A DNA stretch of 64,000 nt from CAVWSM01 sp963799425 (GCA_963799425.1 CAWCXA010000009.1:130223-194222), one strand, 5' to 3'; shown: positions 41,315 through 50,588, numbered from the stretch's first letter. The notes: generated by a model not told the origin, from the sequence alone. Numbers and translations: made by a program.

Positions 41315-42409
41315 GTGCGCGAGCTGCCGGACTTCCCGTGGGATGCGCTGGCTCCCCACAGCGAGCGGGCTGCCAGTCACCCCGACGGCGTCGTCGACCT
41401 GTCGGTGGGCACGCCGGTCGATCCCACGCCCAAGGTCGTTCAGGAGGCCCTTGCCTCCGCCGCTGACGCACCGGGCTACCCACAGGCCTACGGCACTCCG
41501 GCGCTCCGGGAGACGGTGGCAGCGTGGTTCGCCCGGCGGCTGTCGGTGCCCGGCCTCGACCCGGCCGGCGTGCTGCCGAGCATCGGCTCCAAGGAGCTGG
41601 TCGCTTGGTTGCCCACTCTGCTGGGCCTCGGCGCGGGCGACGCGGTTGTCTACCCCTCGCTCGCTTACCCCACGTACGAGGTCGGCGCCCTCCTGGCTGG
41701 CGCGGAGCCGGTTGCGACCGACAGCCTGACCAGCTTGGGGCCTCGCCGCGTAGGTCTGGTATGGCTCAACTCGCCGGCCAACCCGCACGGTCGAGTGCTG
41801 CCACCTGCCCACCTTGCCAAGGTTGTGGCGTGGGCGCGTGAGCGCGGCGCGATTGTCGCGGCCGACGAGTGCTATATCGAGTACGGGTGGGAGGGCGAGC
41901 AACCCGTCTCGATTCTGCACCCCGAGGTGTCGGGCGGTTCGCCGGAGGGACTGCTGGCAGTCAACTCACTGTCAAAGCGGTCCAACCTGGCCGGCTATCG
42001 GGCCGGCTTCGCCGCCGGTGACCTCCGGCTGGTGCAACGGATCCTCGAGGTCCGCAAGCACGCGGGGATGATGGTGCCCACCCCGGTGCAGGCGGCGATG
42101 ATCGCCGCGCTCGGTGACGATGAGCATGTAGCCGAGCAGCGGGAGCGCTACGCGCAGCGCCGGGACCTGCTCCGGACAGCCCTGCGACGCGCGGGCTTCC
42201 ACATCGACCATTCCGAGGCGTCGCTCTACCTCTGGGCGACCCGCGACGAGCCCTGCTGGGACACGGTCCGCTGGCTGGCCGATCGCGGCATCCTCGTGGC
42301 GCCGGGGGACTTCTACGGGCCGGCCGGCGCTCAGCACGTACGCGTCGCGCTCACCGCGACCGACGAGCGGGTCGACGCGGCGGCGCAGCGGTTGGGCTCC
42401 GCCGGTTGA
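41315..42409 (+). CDS. dapC: Succinyldiaminopimelate aminotransferase
   Basis: 364-residue fold-type I PLP enzyme. It transaminates N-succinyl-2-amino-6-ketopimelate to N-succinyl-LL-DAP in lysine/peptidoglycan precursor synthesis. Motifs: LSVGTPVDPTPKVV, YPQAYGTPALRETVAAW, WLNSPANPHGRVLP, ADECYIEYGW and the PLP lysine in NSLSKRSNLAGYRAGF; a final Arg in HVRVALTATDE binds the substrate carboxylate. It starts at GTG 41315 and is probably co-transcribed with fdxA. The next pathway genes dapD and dapE are a few kb downstream. Confidence 0.93.
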   Translation: MRELPDFPWDALAPHSERAASHPDGVVDLSVGTPVDPTPKVVQEALASAADAPGYPQAYGTPALRETVAAWFARRLSVPGLDPAGVLPSIGSKELVAWLPTLLGLGAGDAVVYPSLAYPTYEVGALLAGAEPVATDSLTSLGPRRVGLVWLNSPANPHGRVLPPAHLAKVVAWARERGAIVAADECYIEYGWEGEQPVSILHPEVSGGSPEGLLAVNSLSKRSNLAGYRAGFAAGDLRLVQRILEVRKHAGMMVPTPVQAAMIAALGDDEHVAEQRERYAQRRDLLRTALRRAGFHIDHSEASLYLWATRDEPCWDTVRWLADRGILVAPGDFYGPAGAQHVRVALTATDERVDAAAQRLGSAG

Positions 42410-42551
42410 CACCCCGGCCTCGCTGCTAACTCAGTGATCTCTACAGCCGGAGCATCCCCGCTTTGGTGGGCGTTCACACAACAGGTAGCGTTCTAGACGG
42501 GCGATTCGTGACAAGGCGGCGGTCCGTCCGCGCCAGAGAAGGGACGACGAA

Positions 42552-43835
42552 GTGACTTCTGCGAGCCTCAACCACCCCGGCGGCGAGCTCGAGCTGCCGG
42601 TAGTCGAGGCCACTGAGGGTCCGTCCGGGCTCGACGTGTCCAAGCTCCTCGGCCAGACGGGCTACGTCACGCTCGACCACGGCTTTGTCAACACCGCTGC
42701 CACGACATCCGCGATCACGTACATCGACGGCGACGCGGGCATCCTGCGCTACCGCGGTTACCCCATCGAGCAGCTCGCCGAGCAGAGCACGTTCGTCGAG
42801 GTCGCATACCTGCTGATCTACGGGGAGCTGCCGACCGCCGAACAGCTCGAAGCGTTCAGCCTCCGCGTCAGCCGGCACACGATGCTGCACGAGGATCTCA
42901 AGGAGTTCTTCGGCGGGTTTCCACGCGACGCGCACCCGATGCCGGTCCTGTCGAGCGCCGTCTCTGCACTGTCGACGTTCTACCAGGACAGCCTCAACCC
43001 GTTTGACGAGGAGCAGGTCGAGCTGTCGACCGTGCGACTGCTCGCCAAGCTGCCGACGATCGCCGCCTACGCGTACAAGAAGAGCGTCGGCCAGCCGATG
43101 CTCTACCCCGACAACAACCTCGGCCTTGTCGAGAACTTCCTGCGCATGACCTTCGGGTTCCCCGCAGAGCCGTACGAGCTCGACCCCGTAATGGTGCGCG
43201 CGCTCGACCTGCTGTTCGTGCTGCACGCCGACCACGAGCAGAACTGTTCGACCTCCACCGTCCGCATGGTCGGCTCGGCGCAGGCCAACATGTTTGCCTC
43301 CGTCTCGGCGGGCATCAACGCGCTGTTCGGCCCGCTGCATGGCGGTGCCAACGAGGCTGTCCTCTCGATGCTCGACCAGATCAAGGCCGACGGCGGCGAT
43401 GTCGAGGCGTTCGTCAAGCGGGTGAAGAACAGGGAACAGGGCGTCAAGCTCATGGGCTTCGGCCACCGGGTCTACAAGAACTACGATCCGCGCGCAGCGA
43501 TCGTGAAGCAGGCCGCCGACGAGGTGCTGCAAAAGCTCGGCAAGCGCGACGATTTGCTCGACATCGCGATGCGTCTCGAAGAAATCGCACTCAACGACGA
43601 CTACTTCGTCTCGCGCAAGCTCTACCCCAACGTGGACTTCTACACCGGCCTCATCTACAAGGCGATGGGCTTCCCGACCAGGATGTTCACGGTCCTGTTC
43701 GCGATCGGCCGGTTGCCCGGCTGGGTTGCACAGTGGCGAGAGATGATCAACGACCCGGCCACGAAGATTGGCCGGCCTCGTCAGGTGTACGTCGGGGCAA
43801 CGGAGCGCGACTACGTGGCGGTCGAGAAGCGCTGA
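42552..43835 (+). CDS. gltA: Citrate synthase
   Basis: 427-residue type II citrate synthase catalysing acetyl-CoA plus oxaloacetate to citrate. Characteristic blocks: YIDGDAGILRYRGYPIEQLA, LLIYGELPTAEQL, HADHEQNCSTSTVRMVGS, GPLHGGANEAVLSML, KLMGFGHRVYKNYDPRA (catalytic His) and NVDFYTGLIYKAMG (catalytic Asp). It starts at GTG 42552 and ends in VEKR. It is monocistronic. The 3' end overlaps the convergent FAD monooxygenase gene by 25 bp. The 140 bp ahead of it hold no gene. Confidence 0.96.
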   Translation: MTSASLNHPGGELELPVVEATEGPSGLDVSKLLGQTGYVTLDHGFVNTAATTSAITYIDGDAGILRYRGYPIEQLAEQSTFVEVAYLLIYGELPTAEQLEAFSLRVSRHTMLHEDLKEFFGGFPRDAHPMPVLSSAVSALSTFYQDSLNPFDEEQVELSTVRLLAKLPTIAAYAYKKSVGQPMLYPDNNLGLVENFLRMTFGFPAEPYELDPVMVRALDLLFVLHADHEQNCSTSTVRMVGSAQANMFASVSAGINALFGPLHGGANEAVLSMLDQIKADGGDVEAFVKRVKNREQGVKLMGFGHRVYKNYDPRAAIVKQAADEVLQKLGKRDDLLDIAMRLEEIALNDDYFVSRKLYPNVDFYTGLIYKAMGFPTRMFTVLFAIGRLPGWVAQWREMINDPATKIGRPRQVYVGATERDYVAVEKR

Positions 43836-45190
43836 GCCGCGGTGACCGGCGCGCGGCGACGGCGGTGACCTAGCACCCGGACGAGGATGCCCGGAGCGAT
43901 CAGGCTGGACGGCGGAGCGATCATGTTGATTGCGCGCAGGAACGTGTAGGCGACGACCGCATCGAGGGTGGCGGCGCGGGCGAGCCTGGCCAGGTACCGG
44001 TTGAACAGCCTGGCCGCGAGAGTCCGACGCCCCTCAACCCAGGGAAAGCGGAGGTCGGCGTTGGTCGACATCCGCCAAGGGCCGTCGACCACCTTCGCCG
44101 CGGCCGCGAAATACCGTCGGGCCAGGCCGGCCGTACCGGCGCGCAGCGCATCTCGCAGGACGATCGCTTCCAGGGCCGCGACGGTAATCCCCTGCCCGTA
44201 CGTCGGGTTGAAGTTGCACAACGCGTCGCCGACGACGAGGAATCCCGCGGGGAGCCGCGCCAGCCGTTCGTAGCGGCGGCGGGTGCTCGGCGAGATCCGC
44301 ATTCGCGTGGTCGCCGTCAGCGGCTCCGAACGCGCGACGATCTCGTGGATGTCGGGTGAGTTGAGGGTTTTCGCGAACCGCTCGAACGCATCCGGCTCGA
44401 CGGGTGGCGCGTGCTCCTGCATGCCGGTGAGCGTGCACACCCAGCGGCCGCCCTCGGCCGCGATCATCCCGCCACCGCGCGGAATCTCTCGAGTGCTGCC
44501 GATCGCCACGGAGACCGTGGCTCGGTCGGCGTCGGTCCGCCGGTAGTCGCGACTGACGTAGACGACGCCGGCGTGCACCGTCTCCTTCGCCGGGGGTACG
44601 AAGCCGAGCTCGCCCAGCCACTGCGGCCCGCGGTTGCTGCGCCCAGTGGCATCCACGACCAGATCGGCTTCGAGGATCTTGGTGGCACCGCCGCTACGTA
44701 CTCGCAGCCCGGTCACGTGGCCGTCCGGCGACGTCACGAGTCCCACCGCTTCGCAGCGGTCGAGCACGGTGACTCCGGGCAGCGCGGCCGTACGTTCCCG
44801 GATGGTGTGCTCCAGCAGCATTCGGCTGGTCGTGAGCACGACGAGGTCGGAGCCCGCGGGGGCGAGGGGACCGCCGTCGAATACGAGCCGCGCGTGCCGC
44901 TGCATGTCGGCCAGCCAGCCGCCCTGCTCGATCAGCTCTGCCGTGATGCCGCCGTAGAGCTCCTCGATGATCTCTCGGCCGCGGGCCAGGAGGGCATGTG
45001 CGTGCACCGCCTGGGGCACCCCGCGCCGCGGCCGGGGCGATTCAGGCAGGGCGTCCCGGTCGACGATCGTGACACGGTCGAAGAACTCGGTGAGCACGCG
45101 ACCGGCGAGCAGGCCCGCGAGGCTGGCGCCGGCGACGACGGCATGGCCTCCAGTCGCAGGTCTGCTCATGCCATCCCCGTTTTCGGTCAC
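43811..45190 (-). CDS. FAD-dependent monooxygenase / oxidoreductase
   Basis: 459-residue flavoprotein of the p-hydroxybenzoate-hydroxylase-like / halogenase-like group. The ADP-binding start is HAVVAGASLAGLLAGRVLTEFF (GxSxAG form), then the short motif RGVPQAVHAHALL, LVVDATGRSNRGPQWL and the second FAD motif GFLVVGDALCNFNPTYGQGI. The C-terminal residues about 385-459 are Arg-rich. The substrate is unknown. An internal ATG at codon 8 is equally possible. It is convergent with and overlaps gltA. A spaced inverted repeat lies about 105 bp ahead of its start. Confidence 0.83.
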   Translation of the reverse strand: MTENGDGMSRPATGGHAVVAGASLAGLLAGRVLTEFFDRVTIVDRDALPESPRPRRGVPQAVHAHALLARGREIIEELYGGITAELIEQGGWLADMQRHARLVFDGGPLAPAGSDLVVLTTSRMLLEHTIRERTAALPGVTVLDRCEAVGLVTSPDGHVTGLRVRSGGATKILEADLVVDATGRSNRGPQWLGELGFVPPAKETVHAGVVYVSRDYRRTDADRATVSVAIGSTREIPRGGGMIAAEGGRWVCTLTGMQEHAPPVEPDAFERFAKTLNSPDIHEIVARSEPLTATTRMRISPSTRRRYERLARLPAGFLVVGDALCNFNPTYGQGITVAALEAIVLRDALRAGTAGLARRYFAAAAKVVDGPWRMSTNADLRFPWVEGRRTLAARLFNRYLARLARAATLDAVVAYTFLRAINMIAPPSSLIAPGILVRVLGHRRRRAPVTAAQRFSTAT

Positions 45191-45294
45191 AGCCCCCGTT
45201 CATGTACGCGCGGAGCCTTCGGGTGATGTTTCGCGGCCAGGTGCTGGCGCGGATTGCTCGTCGTACGCGTACGTCATCCAGCGTTCGGCTAGTC

Positions 45295-45331
45295 GGGTAA
45301 CTCCGTGCCAGATAGCGACAGCAAGTTACCC
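45295..45331. promoter_or_regulatory. Spaced inverted repeat upstream of the FAD monooxygenase
   Basis: GGGTAACT and its complement AGTTACCC are separated by 21 bases in the 172-bp gap between the FAD monooxygenase start and the stop of the next upstream gene (same strand). It could be an operator for the monooxygenase or a weak terminator for the upstream gene. Confidence 0.4.
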
Positions 45332-45362
45332 CGATGCCGCGATGCCACAGTGGCGCCAGGAG

Positions 45363-46331
45363 CTAGGAGCCCCGCAGCACGTCGACGTGCACGTGGTCGA
45401 GGTGCCGCAGGATCGGGTTGTCGGTGGGCCCGTCGGGGTGTTCATAGGGCCGCCAGCCGTCCTCCGACTGGGCCGCCGACCAGACGCGATCATCGAAGAT
45501 CACCGTGGCGATCTGCAGCCGCTCGGCGTGCGCGACAAGCCACTGGGCGACCGCCCACCCTTGCCGCGTCGACTCGGCGGACATCGGCCGGAAGAAGACA
45601 TCGACCGCGCGCCCCTCGTAGTGCGCGGAGCCTTCGATGTGGCCGGTGCTCACGCCGCCCGGCTCGAACCCGCCCATCGGCAACGTGCCGAACGCGCTGT
45701 TCAGCCCGTCGCGCACGACCGCCGCGCGACCCGTCAACCCGTCGGCCGCCATGGACTCGGCCGCGACATCGGCCACCTTGACAGTGCAGGTCAATGCCGC
45801 CTGCGAGTTGCCCGTGAGCGCTGAGGCGAGCACCCGCGCGTCGGCCTCGTGGTCGGCGTAGGCCTCGGGGAAGGCGCTGCGCTGCACCTCCTGCGCAGCC
45901 ACGGTGATCTCGAGCTCGGTGTATGCGGGCACCTTCACGAGTGCGTCGTAGAACGCGTTGGCGGCGTAGACAGGGTCCTGGATCTGCTCCTCGCTGCCCC
46001 AGCCCTGGCTAGGCCGCTGCTGGAACAGGCCAATCGAGTCACGGTCGCCGTGCCCGATGTTGTGCAGGTCGGATTCCTGGTAAGCCGTGGCGAGAGCGAT
46101 CGTCACCGCGCGGGCCGGAAGGGCGCGGGACTGCCCGACCGACGCGATGGTCGCGGCGTTCTCGGCCTGGTCGATCTCGAGCTCGACCGTGCGGCCTTCG
46201 GCTGACGCCAGGCACCGCTCCGGGTTGATCAAGGAGTCCAGGCTGCCCCGCCACCACAGAAGGCCGGAGACGATCACGGCCACCGCTCCGATGGCGATGG
46301 CCGCGACGAGACGACGGCGTCGGACTCTCAT
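45363..46331 (-). CDS. Secreted or membrane-anchored protein, lysozyme-like fold possible
   Basis: 322 residues. A basic tail (MRVRRRRL) precedes one hydrophobic segment (VAAIAIGAVAVIVSGLLWW), acting as signal peptide or anchor. The extracytoplasmic part has TIALATAYQESDLHNIGHGDRDSIGLFQQRPSQGWG (region), which resembles a transglycosylase-type active-site surround with Glu in YQESD and SIGLFQQR. The C-terminal domain (about 200-322) contains SAHYEGRAVDVFFR and ATVIFDDRVW, a D-Ala-D-Ala-carboxypeptidase/hedgehog-like pattern (HxxGxAxD). Cell-wall action is inferred. The start is ATG 46331 rather than the longer frame to 46388. Confidence 0.75.
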   Translation of the reverse strand: MRVRRRRLVAAIAIGAVAVIVSGLLWWRGSLDSLINPERCLASAEGRTVELEIDQAENAATIASVGQSRALPARAVTIALATAYQESDLHNIGHGDRDSIGLFQQRPSQGWGSEEQIQDPVYAANAFYDALVKVPAYTELEITVAAQEVQRSAFPEAYADHEADARVLASALTGNSQAALTCTVKVADVAAESMAADGLTGRAAVVRDGLNSAFGTLPMGGFEPGGVSTGHIEGSAHYEGRAVDVFFRPMSAESTRQGWAVAQWLVAHAERLQIATVIFDDRVWSAAQSEDGWRPYEHPDGPTDNPILRHLDHVHVDVLRGS

Positions 46332-46387
46332 ACGAGGTCCAACGGGCGGCCTACGAGGAGGCGTTCCCGCTCGGGTGGCGCCGGGCA

Positions 46388-47305
46388 TCAGTTGCTGTGC
46401 AGCGCGGCGTTGAGCCCGCCCCAGCTGCCGGAGCGGGGTACAGCCTCGATCGCGCCGGTGACGCTGTTGCGGCGAAACAGCAGCCCCATCGCGCCGGAGA
46501 GCTCGCGAGCCTTGACGACGGCGCCGTCCGGCAGGGTGACCTTGGTGCCGGCAGTGATGTAGCAGCCCGCCTCCACCACGGACTCGTCACCGAGCGAGAT
46601 GCCAAGCCCCGCATTGGCGCCGACCAGGCAGCCCTTGCCAATCGAGATGACTTCCCTGCCGCCGCCGGACAACGTGCCCATGATCGAGGCGCCACCACCG
46701 ATGTCGGACCCGTCGCCGACCACGACCCCGGCCGAGATGCGGCCCTCGACCATCGAGTGACCAAGGGTGCCCGCGTTGAAGTTGACGAAACCCTCGTGCA
46801 TCACGGTGGTGCCCTCGGCCAGATGAGCACCGAGGCGTACGCGGTCGGCATCGGCGATGCGCACACCTGACGGCACGACGAAGTCGACCATCCGCGGGAA
46901 CTTGTCGATCCCGTAGACAGTGACCCAACCCCGCTGCCGCAAGCGCAGACGTGTTTCCTCGAAGCCGTCCGCAGCGCACGGCCCGTGATTGGTCCAGACG
47001 ACGTTGGTCAGCACGCCAAAGATGCCGTCGAGGTTCTGCCCGTGAGGTTGGACGAGCCGGTGTGAGAGGAGGTGCAGCCGTAGGTAGGCATCGGCGGCAT
47101 CGGCCGGTGGCGCATCGAGGTCGATCACGGTCGTCACGAGCTCCGTACGGATCTCGCGAGCGTCGTCCGCGGCCGCGGGAAGGTCGGGAACCGCTGCGGC
47201 CGCCGGCTTGGCACCCAGCCGCGGCGCGGGGTACCACACGTCGAGCACAGCGCCGCTGCGGTGGGTGGTAGCGAGGCCGAAGCCCCAGGCAGAACGGGTC
47301 GTCAT
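46388..47305 (-). CDS. dapD: Tetrahydrodipicolinate N-succinyltransferase
   Basis: 305-residue DapD of the actinobacterial type, using succinyl-CoA to block tetrahydrodipicolinate for the succinylase branch of DAP synthesis. The N-terminal domain is GFGLATTHRSGAVLDVWYP. The C-terminal left-handed beta-helix shows hexapeptide repeats (VRLGAHLAEGTTVMHEG, AGTLGHSMVEGRISAG, GGGASIMGTLSGGG, IGKGCLVGANAGLG). ATG 47305 follows TTGGAGACC; a TTG three codons earlier is the alternative. It is divergent from the VOC protein gene and dapE. Confidence 0.95.
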   Translation of the reverse strand: MTTRSAWGFGLATTHRSGAVLDVWYPAPRLGAKPAAAAVPDLPAAADDAREIRTELVTTVIDLDAPPADAADAYLRLHLLSHRLVQPHGQNLDGIFGVLTNVVWTNHGPCAADGFEETRLRLRQRGWVTVYGIDKFPRMVDFVVPSGVRIADADRVRLGAHLAEGTTVMHEGFVNFNAGTLGHSMVEGRISAGVVVGDGSDIGGGASIMGTLSGGGREVISIGKGCLVGANAGLGISLGDESVVEAGCYITAGTKVTLPDGAVVKARELSGAMGLLFRRNSVTGAIEAVPRSGSWGGLNAALHSN

Positions 47306-47370
47306 GGTCTCCAAGCCTGCCAGAGCGTTGGACGGTTGTTGTGTCGCAGGGGCATGGCAGGCTTGCGCTC

Positions 47371-48075
47371 ATGGCTCTGGCTGTGTGGAAAGACCTTGTC
47401 ATCGATGCTGCGGACCCGGCGGCACTAGGCGCCTTCTGGGGCCACATCCTCGGCCTCGATCTCGAAGTGCTCGACGACGGTGACGCGGTGCTGCGCGGGT
47501 CGACCCCGGAGCAGACGATCTGGGTCAACCGTGTCCCTGAGCCGAAGACTGTCAAGCATCGCGTGCACCTCGACCTTGCGGTCAACTCCCTGCAGCCATT
47601 GCTCGAGGCGGGCGCCACGGTGTTGCGGCCGGAGGGTGACGAGGGCATCCGCTGGACCGCGCTGGCTGATCCCGAGGGTGGCGAGTTCGATGCATTCGTG
47701 CGGCCCGAGCTGCCTGCCGAGCCCATCGCGCGGCCGTACGAACTCGGCATTGACACCGCGAGCTCGGAGAGCGCAGCCGCGCAGGCACGTTGGTGGGCAG
47801 ACGTGCTGGACGCCAAGGCGGTCGACGATCCGGCACGCGGGTTCTCCTGGGTCGAGGGCATCCCCCGCACCCCCTTCGACAGCTTCGACTTCGTTCCGGT
47901 GCCCGAGCCCAAGACGGTGAAGAACCGCGTGCACTGGGACGTGGTCTGCGACGACGTCGACGAGCTGGTCGCGCGCGGGGCGACGGTGTTGCGCTCGCCC
48001 GACGATGACATCGGCTGGCACGTCATGGCCGACCCCGAGGGCAACGAGTTCTGCGCGATGCCGTCGAAGCGCTGA
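47371..48075 (+). CDS. Tandem VOC/glyoxalase-like protein
   Basis: 234 residues made of two similar glyoxalase-like halves. Each has the same framework: DPAALGAFWGHILGLDLE with PEPKTVKHRVHLDL in the first, ARWWADVLDAKAVDDPA with PEPKTVKNRVHWDV in the second, and closing DPEGGEFDAF and DPEGNEFCAM. The pattern is the VOC betaalphabeta-beta-beta module duplicated, with metal-ligand candidates (His, Glu) in each half. Substrate unknown. The stop overlaps the first base of dapE. Confidence 0.85.
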   Translation: MALAVWKDLVIDAADPAALGAFWGHILGLDLEVLDDGDAVLRGSTPEQTIWVNRVPEPKTVKHRVHLDLAVNSLQPLLEAGATVLRPEGDEGIRWTALADPEGGEFDAFVRPELPAEPIARPYELGIDTASSESAAAQARWWADVLDAKAVDDPARGFSWVEGIPRTPFDSFDFVPVPEPKTVKNRVHWDVVCDDVDELVARGATVLRSPDDDIGWHVMADPEGNEFCAMPSKR

Positions 48076-49136
48076 TGACGACTCTCGACCTGACCACGGA
48101 CGGCCCGACGCTCACGGCGGCCCTCTGTGACATCGAGTCGGTGAGTGGCTCGGAGGCGGCGATCGCCGACGCCGTGGAAGCCGCGTTGCGTCCGCACGAC
48201 CACCTCGAGGTCACTCGCGACGGCGACGCGGTGGTCGCGCGCACAAGACAGGGCCGCGCTGAGCGCGTGCTCCTCGCGGGGCACCTCGACACCGTGCCCG
48301 TCGCGGGCAACCTGCCGACTCGGCGTGATGGCTCGACGTTGTTCGGCCGAGGGACCGTCGACATGAAGGGCGGCGTCGCGGTCACGCTCCGGCTGGCAGC
48401 GACGCTCTCCGCACCCAACCGTGACGTCACCTACGTCTTCTACGACCACGAGGAGGTTGCTGCGGAGCTCAACGGTCTCGGCCGGCTGACCCGGATCCGT
48501 CCCGAGCTCCTCGCGGCCGACTTCGCTGTGCTGCTGGAGCCAACTGCGGCGCAGGTCGAGGGCGGGTGCAACGGGACGCTGTTGGTCGAGGTCACCGTGC
48601 CGGGAAAGGCCGCGCACAGTGCACGGTCGTGGATGGGTGTCAACGCGATCCACGCGGCAGCAGAGGTACTTGACCGGCTTCGCGCCTACGATGCCGCGAC
48701 CGTCGAGGTCGACGGGCTTGTCTACCGGGAGGGCCTCAACGCGGTCCGGATCAGCGGTGGCATCGCCGGCAACGTCATCCCCGACCGGTGCGTCGTGGCA
48801 GTCAACTACCGGTTCGCGCCGAGCCACACCGAGGAGAGCGCGCTCAACCACGTACGCGCGGTGTTCGAGGGGTTCGACGTGACGCGCGTCGACTCGGCAC
48901 CCGGTGCACGGCCCGGCCTGCAGCACCCCGCTGCGGCGGCGTTCGTGTCGGCCGTCGGTGGGGAGCCGCGGGCCAAGGAGGGCTGGACCGATGTCGCGAG
49001 GTTTTCGGCGCTCGGCGTGCCTGCGGTCAATTACGGGCCGGGCGACCCGCTGCTCGCGCACACCGACGACGAGCGGGTCGACGTGACCGAGATCGTCACT
49101 TGCGAGGAGCGGCTACGACTCTGGCTCACCTCGTGA
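48075..49136 (+). CDS. dapE: Succinyl-diaminopimelate desuccinylase
   Basis: 353-residue M20-family dizinc hydrolase that removes succinate to give LL-DAP. Metal and catalytic blocks: LLAGHLDTVPVAGN (His), FGRGTVDMKGGVAVTLRLA (bridging Asp), YDHEEVAAELNGLGRL (catalytic Glu) and a late His in GDPLLAHTDDERV. The dimerisation domain starts at GTLLVEVTVPGKAAHSARSW. The ATG overlaps the VOC gene stop, so they are co-translated. With dapC and dapD in the window, three of the four succinylase-branch steps are encoded here. Confidence 0.95.
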   Translation: MTTLDLTTDGPTLTAALCDIESVSGSEAAIADAVEAALRPHDHLEVTRDGDAVVARTRQGRAERVLLAGHLDTVPVAGNLPTRRDGSTLFGRGTVDMKGGVAVTLRLAATLSAPNRDVTYVFYDHEEVAAELNGLGRLTRIRPELLAADFAVLLEPTAAQVEGGCNGTLLVEVTVPGKAAHSARSWMGVNAIHAAAEVLDRLRAYDAATVEVDGLVYREGLNAVRISGGIAGNVIPDRCVVAVNYRFAPSHTEESALNHVRAVFEGFDVTRVDSAPGARPGLQHPAAAAFVSAVGGEPRAKEGWTDVARFSALGVPAVNYGPGDPLLAHTDDERVDVTEIVTCEERLRLWLTS

Positions 49137-49170
49137 GCCGTCCACTGCCCGACGTGGCTAGCCTCGGACC

Positions 49171-49980
49171 GTGACCGAGCGCGACTTGTCCATCCACCCG
49201 GACCGCCCACTGCAGAAGCAGCGCGGTCCTGTCACGCTGCGTCGGGGACAGGTGCAGGCGAGCACCACCGATCAGCGCCTGCTCGACTCGCGGGGCACCG
49301 CGGACTGGGTCCACACCGATCCGTGGCGAGTGCTGCGGATCCAGTCCGAGTTCGTCGAAGGGTTCGGCTTGCTGGCCGAGCTCGGGCCGGCGATCAGTGT
49401 TTTCGGCTCGGCACGCACCGAACGCGACGATCCGATGTACGGGCTGGCCGAGCAGGTGGGCCGGCGGCTCGCCGAGGCGGGCTACGCGGTCATCACGGGT
49501 GGTGGCCCCGGGATCATGGAGGCGGCCAACAAGGGGGCCTGCGACAGGGGCGGCCTTTCGGTGGGGCTCGGGATCGAGCTCCCTTTCGAGCAGGGCATCA
49601 ACGACTGGGTCGACATCGGCATCCAGTTCCGCTACTTCTTCGCCCGCAAGACGATGTTCGTCAAGTACTCGCAAGGGTTCGTGGTCTTCCCGGGCGGGTT
49701 CGGGACGCTGGACGAGCTCTTCGAGGCGCTGACGCTGGTCCAGACCGGCAAGGTCACGCAGTTCCCCATCGTCCTCGTCGGTACGTCGTACTGGCAGGGC
49801 CTCCTCGACTGGCTGCGGGGCACGGTTGCCGAGCAGAAGAAGATCTCCCACCCTGACCTCGACCTGATCGTTCTCACCGACGACACCGACGAGGTCATCG
49901 CCACGGTGCAGGAGGCCGAGAAGCGCCGTACCAAGGAGGAGGCGGCACTCGCGGAGGCAGAGGACAAGGCGTCGACGTGA
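49171..49980 (+). CDS. LOG-family protein (TIGR00730), copy 1
   Basis: 269-residue Rossmann-fold protein of the LOG / lysine-decarboxylase-like family, which hydrolyses cytokinin or nucleotide 5'-monophosphates to base plus ribose phosphate. Core motifs: ISVFGSARTERDDPMY, VITGGGPGIMEAANKGA and the family signature FVVFPGGFGTLDELFE. About 55 extra N-terminal residues and a charged tail (EKRRTKEEAALAEAEDK) make it longer than typical. Starts at GTG 49171; the stop overlaps the next LOG gene (GTGA). Confidence 0.9.
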   Translation: MTERDLSIHPDRPLQKQRGPVTLRRGQVQASTTDQRLLDSRGTADWVHTDPWRVLRIQSEFVEGFGLLAELGPAISVFGSARTERDDPMYGLAEQVGRRLAEAGYAVITGGGPGIMEAANKGACDRGGLSVGLGIELPFEQGINDWVDIGIQFRYFFARKTMFVKYSQGFVVFPGGFGTLDELFEALTLVQTGKVTQFPIVLVGTSYWQGLLDWLRGTVAEQKKISHPDLDLIVLTDDTDEVIATVQEAEKRRTKEEAALAEAEDKAST

Positions 49981-50588
49981 GCGTCGCGGTCTGCGTGTTC
50001 TGCTCGTCCAGCGACCGGATCGATCAGTCGTACGCGCGGTTGGCCGAGTCCGTCGGCGAGGAGATCGCGCGGCGCGGGTGGACCCTCGTCAGCGGGGGAG
50101 GCAGCGTCTCATGCATGGGCGCGGTGGCGCGGGCGACTCGGGCGGGCGGAGCTCGCACGGTCGGCGTGATTCCCCAGGCCCTCGTCGACAGCGAGGTGGC
50201 CGACCACGACAGCGACGAGCTGATCGTCACCGCCGACATGCGCCAGCGCAAGGCGGAGATGGACCGCCGATCCGATGCGGTCCTCGCACTGCCTGGCGGC
50301 ATCGGAACGCTCGAGGAGCTGCTCGAGATCTGGGTGGCCCGCACCCTGGGCCTGCACACCAAGCCGGTAGTGGTCGTCGATCCGGACGGCAGTTACGCGC
50401 ACCTACGCCTGCAGATCGACCTCCTTGTCGAGCGGGGGTTCATGCGATCGGACGCTCGCGACCAACTGGTGTGGGCGGCATCCGCCGAAGAGGCCTTCGA
50501 GCTCCTGGAGCGCGGCCTGGCCGAGACTGGTCCGCCAGCCGTGAGCGCTGCCGCGGTCGCAGAAGAGCTGCTGGAGGCCGAGCCTTAG
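49977..50588 (+). CDS. LOG-family protein (TIGR00730), copy 2
   Basis: 203-residue LOG protein of the short form: VCVFCSSSDRIDQSYA, LVSGGGSVSCMGAVARAT, VIPQALVDSEVADHD, TADMRQRKAEMDRRSDAVLALPGGIGTLEELLEIW. The PGGxGTxxE phosphoribohydrolase motif is intact. SCMGAV replaces the usual GLMG. It overlaps the first LOG gene by four bases; the two are only distantly similar, so they are probably not recent duplicates. This corresponds in position to Rv1205 of mycobacteria. Confidence 0.9.
   Translation: MSVAVCVFCSSSDRIDQSYARLAESVGEEIARRGWTLVSGGGSVSCMGAVARATRAGGARTVGVIPQALVDSEVADHDSDELIVTADMRQRKAEMDRRSDAVLALPGGIGTLEELLEIWVARTLGLHTKPVVVVDPDGSYAHLRLQIDLLVERGFMRSDARDQLVWAASAEEAFELLERGLAETGPPAVSAAAVAEELLEAEP

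Noticed and set aside
46587..49061. 824-codon open frame on the minus strand
   Set aside because: It is antisense to dapE and the VOC gene and overlaps dapD in another frame. All three of those have clear family motifs, and this frame has none.
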